The notes beneath the pieces are model-generated. The model ran no database searches, was not told the origin of the DNA, and saw only the letters and a list, made by a program, of their open reading frames with translations. 10,458 bases of DNA, from NCBI GenBank assembly GCA_012514415.1, contig JAAZAH010000104.1, positions 1 to 10,458 on the forward strand, read 5' to 3'. The position numbers and the translations under genes are program-made. This document shows positions 1 through 6,455 of the stretch, in pieces (the stretch's first letter is position 1; each line of letters starts with the position of its first letter). Origin of the DNA: Sandaracinaceae bacterium. Its GTDB lineage: Bacteria; Myxococcota_A; Polyangia; Polyangiales; Houyiibacteriaceae.

Positions 1-1
1 G

Positions 2-289
2 GTCCTCTTTGACGCCATCATTCTTCCGCATGGGAAGGGTGCGGTGGAAGCACTGAAAGTGAACGGCTATGCGCTCGAGTTCATCCGCGATGCGTATCGT
101 CACGGCAAGCCGATTCTATACAACGACGATTCGAAAGCGCTCCTTGTCGCGGCGGGGATCTCGGAGGATCTCTTCGACGAGGGCGTCGTCTACCTGAAGG
201 ACACGACGGAGACCGCGCTCGCGCCGTGGAGGAAGGCGCTCGTCACACGGCGCTTTCATCAACGTGAGGCCGCTCCTCCGCGCATCTGA
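2..289 (+). CDS. Large-subunit (clade 2) catalase, C-terminal domain, 5' part outside window
   Basis: Partial gene: 95 codons are open from the window edge (first full codon at position 2) to a TGA at 287-289. The visible protein begins VLFDAIILPHGKGAVEALK and continues with a YALEFIRDAYRHGKPI segment. This pattern belongs to the DJ-1/PfpI (class I amidotransferase-like) domain at the C-terminus of large-subunit catalases of the KatE/HPII type, where it stabilises the tetramer and is not itself catalytic. The nucleophile-elbow region reads YNDDSK and has no cysteine, which fits the catalase domain better than a free-standing DJ-1 peptidase-like enzyme. The haem domain that converts hydrogen peroxide to water and oxygen would lie to the left and cannot be seen. 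A stand-alone DJ-1/PfpI protein remains possible. The gene converges with the minus-strand genes that follow. Confidence 0.75.
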   Translation, partial: VLFDAIILPHGKGAVEALKVNGYALEFIRDAYRHGKPILYNDDSKALLVAAGISEDLFDEGVVYLKDTTETALAPWRKALVTRRFHQREAAPPRI

Positions 290-302
290 ATCCACGCCGA
301 AC

Positions 303-353
303 GGAAGCGATTGAGCGCGAGCGAGCCCCTCTCTCGTGCGCTCCATCGCTTCC
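303..353. terminator. Long hairpin between convergent genes, probable bidirectional terminator without a T-tract
   Basis: The 16-nt left arm GGAAGCGATTGAGCGC (303-318) pairs with GCGCTCCATCGCTTCC (338-353) with one mismatch. Inside the loop, CGAG (322-325) can pair with CTCG (333-336). It begins 13 nt after the catalase stop and ends 65 nt from the stop of the minus-strand reductase gene, the expected place for a terminator shared by convergent genes. Neither side has a run of T, so it is not a textbook intrinsic terminator. It may act as a transcript 3'-end stabiliser or with Rho. Confidence 0.6.
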
Positions 354-418
354 ACCCTTCGGGGGCCCTGGTCGAGCACGTTCGCTCGCGCCTTGCGGAC
401 TTTTGGGATGCGGTCGGG

Positions 419-1378
419 TCAGCGGCTGGGATCGAGGATGATCTTTCCACGCGTTCGCCGACTTTCGATCAAGCGATGCGCCTCATGGACATCGCTCAAG
501 GGAAGGACTGCCGCGATGACGCTCCGGAGCTCACCCAATGAAACCATTTCGCTCAGGATGTCGAGATCGCTCGAGCGCGATCGCACGACGACGAGCTTCG
601 CCTTTTGAGCAGAGAAGACGCTCGTCAAGACCTCGCGTATCACGCGCCCATTGGGGATCGTATTGATGTACACCCCATTGGGCGAGAGCGCACCCGCCAC
701 CGCCCTTAGGCTCTGATTCCCAAAGACATCGAAGAAGACGTCGAAGGTCTCGCCGGTTAAGGGACGAAGCGATGCGGGAGGATGCTCGCAATAATCGATG
801 TGCGAATGCGCGCCGAGCTCGAGACAGAGCCCGCGGTTCTTTGCGCTCGAGCTCGCCGTGACGTGCCCTCCGAGCGCGCGGGCGATTTGGATGGCGAAGG
901 TACCGACGCCGCCCGATGCGCCGTGAATGAGGACACGCTTCGAAGCGTCCGGTTGGCCGACGCCGCCGAGATCGCGGAGCGCTTGAAGGGCCGTCTGAGC
1001 CGCAAGCGGAATCGCCGCAGCCTCTTCGAAGCTGAGCCCCGGCGGCATCATCGCGATCTCTCCGGGCGAGAGGCAGACATATTCCGCATAAGCCCGTCCC
1101 GAGAAATCGTTGATCATGCCGTAGACCGCGTCGCCCGAGCGATAGATCGAGCCTCGCGGAGCTTCGACGACCTCCCCGGCGATGTCATGCCCAAGCGTGA
1201 TCGGCGGCCGCCCTGTAAGAAAGGCAAACCTACTTTTTCTCACCATCACATCCTTCGGGTTGACCCCGATGGCACGAACGCGGATGAGAAGCTGCTCTGG
1301 GCGCCGCTTGGGGATCGGCCGCTCCACGATCTGGAGCTTCTCGATCCCCCCGTAGCTCGCGATCTCGACCCTACGCAT
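419..1378 (-). CDS. Zinc-independent quinone oxidoreductase-like MDR family NAD(P)-dependent reductase
   Basis: The 319-aa protein is a full-length member of the medium-chain dehydrogenase/reductase superfamily. The N-terminal GroES-like catalytic domain holds GVNPKD (38-43) and GHDIAGEV (63-70). The Rossmann domain has the dinucleotide-binding motif HGASGGVGTFAIQIA (152-166), typical of NADPH-preferring quinone oxidoreductases. GVNPKD replaces the GICGSD-type zinc-ligand motif of alcohol dehydrogenases, so no catalytic zinc is expected. Members reduce quinones or the double bond of enones and enoyl thioesters; the substrate cannot be read from sequence. The ATG at 1378 lies 6 bp after the stop of the MaoC-like gene, so the two are almost certainly co-transcribed and possibly translationally coupled. 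No strong Shine-Dalgarno is seen. The neighbouring enoyl-CoA hydratase hints at an acyl-CoA or ketone-linked role, which is inference. Confidence 0.88.
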   Translation of the reverse strand: MRRVEIASYGGIEKLQIVERPIPKRRPEQLLIRVRAIGVNPKDVMVRKSRFAFLTGRPPITLGHDIAGEVVEAPRGSIYRSGDAVYGMINDFSGRAYAEYVCLSPGEIAMMPPGLSFEEAAAIPLAAQTALQALRDLGGVGQPDASKRVLIHGASGGVGTFAIQIARALGGHVTASSSAKNRGLCLELGAHSHIDYCEHPPASLRPLTGETFDVFFDVFGNQSLRAVAGALSPNGVYINTIPNGRVIREVLTSVFSAQKAKLVVVRSRSSDLDILSEMVSLGELRSVIAAVLPLSDVHEAHRLIESRRTRGKIILDPSR

Positions 1379-1384
1379 GCTCGA

Positions 1385-1837
1385 TCAATCGTAGAAGCGG
1401 GCGAGGAATTCGACGACGCACGCCGGCTTCGACTCGCCCTCGATCTCGACGGTGATGCCGATGGTGGCTTGGACACCGCCTTGAACGGCTTCTGCATTGA
1501 GGAGCTTACCCACCCCGCGAATCCTCTTTCCGGCCTTTACGGGCGCGGGAAAACGCACCTTATTCATGCCGTAGTTCACGCCCATCGAGCTCTTTTTGAC
1601 CGTGAGAAGTTCCGGTAGGAAAAGACTCGTGAGCGAGAGCGTGAGGAAGCCATGCGCGATGGGGGCACCGAACGGGCCTTCTTTGGCGCGCTCCACATCG
1701 ACGTGGATCCATTGATGGTCGCCCGTCGCATCAGCAAAAGCCTGGATGCGATCTTGCTCGATGGCGATCCATTCGCTCGCGCCGAGGTCGGCGCCGATGG
1801 CGTCGAGGAGCGATGCGGGTGTCTCAAATGCGGGCAT
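1385..1837 (-). CDS. MaoC-like (R)-specific enoyl-CoA hydratase / 3-hydroxyacyl-thioester dehydratase (HtdZ/Rv0130-like)
   Basis: The 150-aa single hotdog-fold protein has the length usual for MaoC hydratases. The hydratase motif runs through ATGDHQWIHVDVERAK (37-52), with the catalytic Asp40 and His45, followed by PIAHGFLTLSL (59-69). The variant DHQWIHVD, together with NYGMNKVRFPAPV (88-100), resembles the mycobacterial Rv0130/HtdZ group as I recall it. These enzymes reversibly hydrate trans-2-enoyl-CoA to (R)-3-hydroxyacyl-CoA in the cytoplasm, linking fatty-acid oxidation or synthesis to hydroxyacyl products. The ATG at 1837 is well supported by AGGAGG six nt upstream, the clearest ribosome binding site in the window. 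It is the first gene of a pair with the MDR reductase and lies 117 bp downstream of htrA on the same strand, so it may have its own promoter or read on from htrA. Confidence 0.92.
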   Translation of the reverse strand: MPAFETPASLLDAIGADLGASEWIAIEQDRIQAFADATGDHQWIHVDVERAKEGPFGAPIAHGFLTLSLTSLFLPELLTVKKSSMGVNYGMNKVRFPAPVKAGKRIRGVGKLLNAEAVQGGVQATIGITVEIEGESKPACVVEFLARFYD

Positions 1838-1843
1838 AGTTAA

Positions 1844-1849
1844 CCTCCT
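1844..1849 (-). promoter_or_regulatory. Shine-Dalgarno of the MaoC-like hydratase gene
   Basis: AGGAGG on the minus strand, six nt before the ATG at 1837. It fixes the start codon. Most other genes in the window have only weak matches, so this gene is probably the best translated of its group. Confidence 0.8.
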
Positions 1850-1954
1850 GCGCCTCGAAAGATGGCGCGAGCGTCGAGCATGACACGAATCACCCCGAAG
1901 TCATCGCTCCGAATCGCATCATGCGCGATCGCTCGCCCCCGAAAGACCGCCGCT

Positions 1955-3283
1955 CTAGCGCTCAAGCAGCGTATAAAAGGCGCCATTTTGACGGAGCACC
2001 CGAAGGAGCGCCTTGCCGTCACGCATCGCTTTTTGGAGATCGTCGACAGAGCGCACGGGCGCGCGATCGGCCTCGACGATGAGATCTCCCCGAGAGAGCC
2101 CGGCCTCCGCGGCCTTGGATCCTTGTGTGACTCCCTCGACAAGAAGACCCACACCGCGCTCGAGTCCATAGCGCTGGCGAAGGGGCTCGGGCGTCGGGCT
2201 GAGCCTCATCCCGAAATTCGACGCCTCGCCACTCTCATCGGCGCCGCGCGCGGCGGGCACGTTACCCCGATCGGGACGTTGGGCCGTCACAAGCTTGACC
2301 GTGCGCTCTCGTCCATCGCGGAGGATGCGGATGCTGGTTTCGGTACCCACACCCTTTTGGAGAATGGCGCGAACCACACCTCGACCATCGCTCACGCGCT
2401 TTCCATCGATCGCGATGATCACATCGCCGACGCGGAGGCCCGCCTTGTCGGCCGGGCTCCCCGAGACGATTTCGGTGATGAGCGCACCGCCGCGATCGTC
2501 TCTCACCTTGAGCTCCTCGGCGAGCGCCGGTGTGAGCTCCTGAAGCATGACCCCGATGAAGGCACGCCGGACCGTTCCATTGGCAATGAGCTGATCGGCG
2601 ACGCGCTTGGCCAAATCAGCGGGCGCGGCAAACCCAATCCCCGAGCCTCGCCCATGAATCATCGTGTTGATCCCGACGATATTGCCCTCGAGATCGACCA
2701 GCGGTCCGCCGGAATTTCCAGGGTTGATCGACGCATCCGTTTGAACGAAATCTTCGATCTCCGTCATCCCGAATCCGCCTCGACCGAGCGCGCTCACAAC
2801 CCCCGTAGTCACGGTATAATCAAGGCCAAAAGGCGAACCGATCGCAATCACCCATTGGCCGGGCTTCACCTTCTCCATATCGGCAAATCGAGCGGCGCGA
2901 AGCCCCGTCGCAGGGATCTTGACAACAGCAAGATCGGTCGAAGGATCGCGCCCGACCACCTCCCCCTCGAAGCGGCGATTGTCGTGGAGCCGGACCTCGA
3001 TCTTGGACGCACCATCGATGACGTGGTTGTTGGTGAGGATGTATCCATTGGAGCGGATGATCACGCCTGAGCCCGCGCCCTGCTGCACCTGCTCCCCCAT
3101 CATCCCGAAAAAGCCCATCACGGGGCGCCGCGAGGCGACACGCAGACTCACCACCGAAGGCGAGACCTCCTCAGCAACACTCGCAAAATCGGGAAGACTC
3201 GCCCGCTGCGCGTCTGCCGGGAGGTTCGGCGAAGCGAGGATGCAGGCGAGAAGTGCAAAAATGGCAACCGCGTACTTTCTCAT
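1955..3283 (-). CDS. htrA: HtrA/DegP-family periplasmic serine protease with two PDZ domains
   Basis: Starting at the ATG at 3283, the protein has 442 aa. A signal peptide (MRKYAVAIFALLAC...) opens it, with a likely signal peptidase I site after PADA (22-25). LLAC (11-14) resembles a lipobox but sits very early. The trypsin-like domain carries the complete catalytic triad: His87 in TNNHVI, Asp117 in STDLAVV and Ser191 in NPGNSGGPL. PDZ1 spans about 241-335 (AFIGVMLQEL...GLRVGDVIIAIDG) and PDZ2 about 356-440 (FGMRLSP...GLSRGDLIVEAD). This is the DegP/DegQ/MucD layout, which degrades or refolds misfolded envelope proteins. The reading frame stays open upstream to an ATG at 3430, but that would overlap the ligase gene, bury the signal peptide and run through a terminator hairpin, so 3283 is preferred. 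The start has no Shine-Dalgarno; a T7 run ends seven nt before the ATG. The stop is TAG. Confidence 0.95.
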   Translation of the reverse strand: MRKYAVAIFALLACILASPNLPADAQRASLPDFASVAEEVSPSVVSLRVASRRPVMGFFGMMGEQVQQGAGSGVIIRSNGYILTNNHVIDGASKIEVRLHDNRRFEGEVVGRDPSTDLAVVKIPATGLRAARFADMEKVKPGQWVIAIGSPFGLDYTVTTGVVSALGRGGFGMTEIEDFVQTDASINPGNSGGPLVDLEGNIVGINTMIHGRGSGIGFAAPADLAKRVADQLIANGTVRRAFIGVMLQELTPALAEELKVRDDRGGALITEIVSGSPADKAGLRVGDVIIAIDGKRVSDGRGVVRAILQKGVGTETSIRILRDGRERTVKLVTAQRPDRGNVPAARGADESGEASNFGMRLSPTPEPLRQRYGLERGVGLLVEGVTQGSKAAEAGLSRGDLIVEADRAPVRSVDDLQKAMRDGKALLRVLRQNGAFYTLLER

Positions 3284-3290
3284 CTCAGAG

Positions 3291-3338
3291 AAAAAAACGA
3301 AAAGGGCGCGCGAATTATTCCAAAGATTCGCGCGCCCT
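3291..3338 (-). terminator. Intrinsic terminator of the acyl-CoA ligase gene, abutting the htrA start
   Basis: Two perfect 13-nt arms, AGGGCGCGCGAAT (3303-3315) and ATTCGCGCGCCCT (3326-3338), enclose a 10-nt loop. On the minus strand the stem is followed by TTTTCGTTTTTTT (3303 back to 3291). It lies 55 nt after the ligase stop and ends only seven nt before the htrA ATG. That leaves no room for an htrA promoter downstream of it, so it may also act as an attenuator for htrA. Confidence 0.88.
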
Positions 3339-3392
3339 GAGGTTGGGAACCGTCTCGCGACGCGTCGCGATCGTCCCTCGATGATCGCAAAA

Positions 3393-5207
3393 TCAGTCGC
3401 CGGCGTACATTGCCTCGATCTCTTCGGCAAAGTGCTCGCTTACCTTATTGCGCTTCACCTTGAGCGTCGGCGTGAGCTCGCCGTCCTCGATGGTGAAGTT
3501 GCGCGGAAGGATCGTGAACTTCTTCACCTGCTCGACGCGTGCGTACTTCTTGTTGAGCTCGTCGAGATGCGCCTGGATGGAAGCGTGGATGCGCGGATCC
3601 TCATGCGCCTTTGACGCGTCGCCGCCGTTCTTCTCGATGAACGCCTCGACCGCTTCGGGATCGAGCGTGAGCAGCACGGTGAGGTATTTGCGTCGATCGC
3701 CGATGACGACCGCCTCGTTGATGAGCTCGTGATTCTTGAAATCGCCCTCGATATTGGCAGGTGCGATATTCTTTCCGCCAGCCGTGATGAGGATGTCCTT
3801 TTTGCGGCCCGTGATGTAGAGGAAGCCGTCGCGAAGCTCGCCAAGATCTCCCGAGTGCAGCCATCCATCGACGAGGGTCGCCGCCGTCGCCGCTTCATCC
3901 TTCAGGTAGCCCATGAACACATTGGGGCCGCGGACGAGGATCTCGCCCTCCTCGCTGAACTTCACCTCGACGCCGGGGAAGACCGGCCCGACCGACCCGA
4001 GGCGGAAGCGCGTTCGCTGGTTAAAGCTCGTCGGTCCCGTGTCCTCGCTCTGCCCGTAAACCTCGAGGATGAGGATGTCGAGCGAGGCGAAGAAATCGAG
4101 GACCTCCTTCGCGATGGGCGCCGCACCGCTGACGGTAAGGTGCGCGTTCTTGAGGCCGATCGCCTCTTTGAGCTTCGAGTAGATGAGCTTATCGGCGAGC
4201 CGATATTGGAGTGCGAGAAGCCCCTCCGGTTCGCCCCCTCGCTCACGGACGGCCGTGACCTTGCGACCAACGTTCATCGCCCACGCGACGAGTTTGGCTT
4301 TGACGCCCGTCGCCTCGCTGAGCTTCGCTGAGATGCCCGCGTGAAATTTCTCCCAGATGCGCGGGACACCAAAGAAGACCGTGGGCTGCACCTCCTTGAG
4401 GTTGTCGGGCACGGCATCGATCGACTCGGCGTAGTAGAGACAGGCGCCGCCGCTGATGGAGCCGTGGATCGAGAACATCTGCTCGGCGATGTGGCTGAGC
4501 GGGAGATAGGAGAGGCTCGTATCGTTCGGACCGAGCCCCGTCACTTCGCGCGCCTTCGCTGCGGTCCAAGCGAGGTTTTCGTGGCTAAGCATGACCGCCT
4601 TGGGCGGCCCCGTCGTTCCCGAAGTGTAGATGAGCGTCGCAAGCCCGGACGGCTCGAGCGCATGGAGACGCTGAATGAAAACCTCTTCGGAGACGCTCTC
4701 GGCCTTGGCGAGAAATTCATCCCAGCTGAGGACCAACGGGTCGTCGATGCGGGGCGCACCCTTCATCATGATGACGTTCTTGAGGGCGGGGAGATTCTCG
4801 CGCTGCGCCTTCACCTTCTCCCATTGCTCGGCGTTTTCGACGAGCATGAACGGCGCCTCGCAATGCCCGGCGATGTAGGCGACCTCTTCGGGCGAGGAGG
4901 TCGTGTAGATGCCCGCGGGGGCGCCGCCGACGGCCATCGTGGCGACGTCAAAGATGGTCCACTCGGGCCGGTTGAACCCGAGGATGCACGTATGCTGACC
5001 GGGCTCGAAGCCAAGGGCGATGAGGGCGCGGCCGACGCGTTTCACCTCGTCGGCGTAGCCCGCCCAGCTCGTCGCTTTCCACACACCGTTTTCGCGGATC
5101 TTATAAGCAGGTGCGTTCGGCCGGAGCCGCGCCTGCTCGAGGAGTCTCGAAGGGATCGTATCTGCTACCACGTTTGGGCCCTCTCTCATTGCAGTCGGAA
5201 TTTTCAT
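3393..5207 (-). CDS. Long-chain fatty-acid--CoA ligase (AMP-forming acyl-CoA synthetase)
   Basis: The 604-aa ANL-superfamily enzyme has the usual length of FadD15-like and bubblegum-like long-chain acyl-CoA synthetases. The ATP-binding P-loop is YTSGTTGPPK (194-203). The adenylate motif is EVYGQSEDTGP (382-392), with Q-S-E-D-T-G typical of the long-chain rather than the acetyl-CoA group. HSGDLG (451-456) carries the ribose-binding Asp454, GRKKDILITAGGKNIAP (467-483) contains the hinge region, and LTPTLKVKR (578-586) holds the catalytic C-terminal lysine region. The enzyme activates long-chain fatty acids to acyl-CoA at the cytoplasmic side of the membrane, using ATP and releasing AMP and pyrophosphate. 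ATG 5207 is the first in-frame ATG; ATG 5189 is an alternative, and neither has a clear Shine-Dalgarno. A candidate promoter lies just upstream and a strong terminator follows, so the gene appears monocistronic. Confidence 0.94.
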   Translation of the reverse strand: MKIPTAMREGPNVVADTIPSRLLEQARLRPNAPAYKIRENGVWKATSWAGYADEVKRVGRALIALGFEPGQHTCILGFNRPEWTIFDVATMAVGGAPAGIYTTSSPEEVAYIAGHCEAPFMLVENAEQWEKVKAQRENLPALKNVIMMKGAPRIDDPLVLSWDEFLAKAESVSEEVFIQRLHALEPSGLATLIYTSGTTGPPKAVMLSHENLAWTAAKAREVTGLGPNDTSLSYLPLSHIAEQMFSIHGSISGGACLYYAESIDAVPDNLKEVQPTVFFGVPRIWEKFHAGISAKLSEATGVKAKLVAWAMNVGRKVTAVRERGGEPEGLLALQYRLADKLIYSKLKEAIGLKNAHLTVSGAAPIAKEVLDFFASLDILILEVYGQSEDTGPTSFNQRTRFRLGSVGPVFPGVEVKFSEEGEILVRGPNVFMGYLKDEAATAATLVDGWLHSGDLGELRDGFLYITGRKKDILITAGGKNIAPANIEGDFKNHELINEAVVIGDRRKYLTVLLTLDPEAVEAFIEKNGGDASKAHEDPRIHASIQAHLDELNKKYARVEQVKKFTILPRNFTIEDGELTPTLKVKRNKVSEHFAEEIEAMYAGD

Positions 5208-5247
5208 CCGATCGAATCACCCCTTACACGGGACGTATCGGTCGCCT

Positions 5248-5277
5248 ATCAAACCCGAAGAGCCAGGGGATTTGCAA
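5248..5277 (-). promoter_or_regulatory. Candidate sigma-70-type promoter of the acyl-CoA ligase gene
   Basis: On the minus strand TTGCAA (5277-5272) is followed after 18 nt by TTTGAT (5253-5248), each matching four of six consensus positions. Transcription would begin near 5241, about 34 nt before the ATG. Such matches are common by chance, so confidence is low. Confidence 0.35.
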
Positions 5278-5314
5278 GCGGTACGGCTCGGCGCGTGACA
5301 ATTTCGTGCCGAGG

Positions 5315-5340
5315 CCGAAAGGGGCAGCGCCCCTCTTCGG
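5315..5340. repeat. Stable hairpin in the divergent ligase / tRNA-Ser spacer
   Basis: CCGAA-A-GGGGC (5315-5325) pairs with GCCCC-TC-TTCGG (5329-5340) around an AGC loop, with one bulge. On the plus strand only three T follow, so it is a poor intrinsic terminator. It lies between the oppositely transcribed ligase and tRNA genes and could insulate them; its function is unknown. Confidence 0.5.
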
Positions 5341-5427
5341 TTTGCGAAGCGGCGCGGGCGTGCTAGCTGGCAAACTCCATCGCGATCTGGGAAGTTTCGC
5401 TTATGCTTCACGGAGAGCCTCTCTCCT

Positions 5428-5512
5428 GGAGGAGTGGCCGAGTGGTCGAAGGCGGCGGTCTTGAAAACCGTTGGGTCGAAAGGCCCCGGGGGTTCGAATC
5501 CCTCCTCCTCCG
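5428..5512 (+). tRNA. tRNA-Ser(UGA)
   Basis: The 85-nt class II tRNA has a perfect seven-pair acceptor stem, GGAGGAG (5428-5434) with CTCCTCC (5505-5511). The D stem is GCC/GGC, and the anticodon loop CTTGAAA (5460-5466) has anticodon TGA at 5462-5464. A long variable arm (about 5472-5487) is characteristic of serine tRNAs. The T arm has loop TTCGAAT (5493-5499) and one G-U pair. The discriminator base is G73, as expected for serine. CCA is not encoded (CTA follows), so it must be added after transcription. It decodes UCA and, by wobble, UCG and other UCN codons. A six-pair hairpin, GGAGAG/CTCTCC (5412-5426), lies directly before the 5' end. TATGCT at 5402-5407 is a possible -10 element without a convincing -35. 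Confidence 0.97.
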
Positions 5513-5537
5513 CTAAAAGAGATCGCAACGATGGGAT

Positions 5538-5577
5538 GGAGCGGCCCCTCCTGAGGGTGACCGCTCCTTCTTTATTT
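5538..5577 (+). terminator. Intrinsic terminator of tRNA-Ser
   Basis: GGAGCGG (5538-5544) pairs with CCGCTCC (5561-5567). A second inner stem, CCCT/AGGG (5546-5557), sits within the loop. TTCTTTATTT (5568-5577) follows. It lies 26 nt after the tRNA and is oriented to end its transcript. Confidence 0.82.
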
Positions 5578-5589
5578 GGGCAAACGAGG

Positions 5590-5629
5590 GCCGACCCAGG
5601 TTGTTGATAAACGCCGACCCAGGTTGTTG
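5590..5629. repeat. 17-bp direct repeat, two copies
   Basis: GCCGACCCAGGTTGTTG occurs exactly at 5590-5606 and again at 5613-5629, separated by six nt. The core CCCAGGTTG occurs once more in inverted orientation at 6515-6523, just past the end of murB. It lies in the gene-free stretch between the tRNA terminator and the STAS-like gene; function unknown. Confidence 0.85.
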
Positions 5630-5726
5630 CGCGGAGGCTCTCGCACCTGGCTGGCTCGGGCCGGTGGGCCGCTGGCCTCGGTGGACGGAGCCTCAGGCCG
5701 CTTGAAGCCCGGCGCTGATTCTTTCG

Positions 5727-5780
5727 GCAGACCTCACCCTGCAGACCTCAAGCTGGGTCCGCCACCCGGGTCCGCGTCGA
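5727..5780. repeat. Two back-to-back short tandem duplications
   Basis: GCAGACCTCACCCT (5727-5740) is followed by GCAGACCTCAAGCT (5741-5754), 12 of 14 identical. Next, GGGTCCGCCACCC (5755-5767) is followed by a unit beginning GGGTCCGC (5768-5780). They lie directly beyond the stop codon of the STAS-like gene. They look like slippage duplications in noncoding DNA. Confidence 0.75.
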
Positions 5781-5791
5781 CCGCCCTCCGC

Positions 5792-6238
5792 TTAGCTGCC
5801 TGTCGCGCCCGAGGCGCCGCTTCCCGGCCCCGTCTTCGAAAGCCAATGCCGGCACGCCTCAAGCCCCTCGGTCACAGTCGGCACAAAAAGATAGGGCGCC
5901 GGAAAGGGCTGAATCCAGAACATCGCCGTGAGCACTCCGCGCATCACGGCCGAAGGCACCACGAACGCAACGCCCAAAACATCGCCTTTCAAGCGCTCTC
6001 GATGCTCGGAGAGCCACTGCGTGAGTCGCCGCCGCTGGGCCTGCGTCGGAATGCTTGCGTTCGTCGTATCGATGAGGAGCACACGCGGCGCCGGCCGCTT
6101 AATGAGCTCCTCCATCTCGTCCATGAAACCTTGGAATTCCGCGTCCCCGAAGCGTCCGAAGCGGATCCGCACGAACGGATAGGCCGAGGTGTCAAAGACG
6201 ACGCGTTCCGTGCGTCGACTCGCGGGCGAATTCTGCAC
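5792..6238 (-). CDS. Small STAS/SpoIIAA-like protein of unknown function
   Basis: The 148-aa protein begins at GTG 6238. I do not recognise a named family. The order of elements fits a STAS or SpoIIAA-like fold: a strand at FVRIRFG (22-28), a helix through FMDEMEELI (38-46), a strand VLLIDT (53-58) followed by an N-A-S turn, a helix to 86, a strand VAFVV (90-94), and a C-terminal helix (122-134). A hydrophobic VLTAMFWIQPFPAP segment (102-115) follows the fourth strand. The last 14 residues are a low-complexity Gly/Ser/Ala tail. There is no signal peptide. Such proteins are often small regulators or scaffold partners, but nothing here fixes the job. A TAGACT seven nt before the GTG and the lack of a Shine-Dalgarno suggest possible leaderless translation. 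Both flanking spacers are repeat-rich. Confidence 0.72.
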   Translation of the reverse strand: MQNSPASRRTERVVFDTSAYPFVRIRFGRFGDAEFQGFMDEMEELIKRPAPRVLLIDTTNASIPTQAQRRRLTQWLSEHRERLKGDVLGVAFVVPSAVMRGVLTAMFWIQPFPAPYLFVPTVTEGLEACRHWLSKTGPGSGASGATGS

Positions 6239-6410
6239 AGGTTGCAGTCTACTTGAATTCCAAGCGCGGCCAAGTGAAATTTCCCGTGCAAATCATGGAC
6301 TTGAGTGTCTCCTGTCGCGCCGCGCTCCGTGAACCCTCTGCCTCAGAGTCAATTCATGTGCGCAAGGTGCGCCCAGCCCTCCACTTTCCCGAGAAGCGCG
6401 CGCAACGGGG

Positions 6411-6455
6411 CACAACCTTCGGGGGCGCAACCTTGGGGGGAGCAACCCACCTGGG
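6411..6455. repeat. Three imperfect 15-bp tandem repeats with G-runs (possible G-quadruplex)
   Basis: CACAACCTTCGGGGG (6411-6425), CGCAACCTTGGGGGG (6426-6440) and AGCAACCCACCTGGG (6441-6455) follow each other with a 15-nt period; the first two match at 13 of 15 positions. With the run at 6407-6410 there are four runs of at least four G on the plus strand, separated by 10, 9 and 12 nt. CAACCT recurs at 6491 and 6515. The whole spacer 6239-6529 shows no convincing gene. Confidence 0.7.

Noticed and set aside
1862..3070. 402-codon plus-strand open frame opposite htrA
   Set aside because: It is a composition-driven shadow of htrA with no recognisable motif.
3242..3253. Lipobox-like LLAC in the HtrA signal peptide
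   Set aside because: The cysteine would be at residue 14, which is early for a lipoprotein signal, and a normal signal peptidase I site (PADA) follows. I kept it only as an alternative.
3284..3430. N-terminal extension of HtrA to ATG 3430
   Set aside because: It would overlap the ligase 3' end, run through a terminator hairpin and place the signal peptide inside the protein.
4341..5366. 341-codon plus-strand open frame opposite the acyl-CoA ligase
   Set aside because: It is a shadow frame; the product is Asp/Arg/Gly-biased and crosses the ligase promoter region.
5488..5512. 3' end of tRNA-Ser as an integration site
   Set aside because: I saw no second copy of this segment in the window and no integrase gene, so an inserted element at the tRNA is not supported.
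5217..5528. Minus-strand open frame encoding EEEGFEPPGPFDPTVFKTAA
   Set aside because: It is antisense to tRNA-Ser. This peptide is a well-known annotation artefact produced by translating the complement of serine tRNA genes.
6411..6455. CRISPR-like array
   Set aside because: The units are only 15 nt, imperfect and contiguous without spacers, and no cas genes are present.
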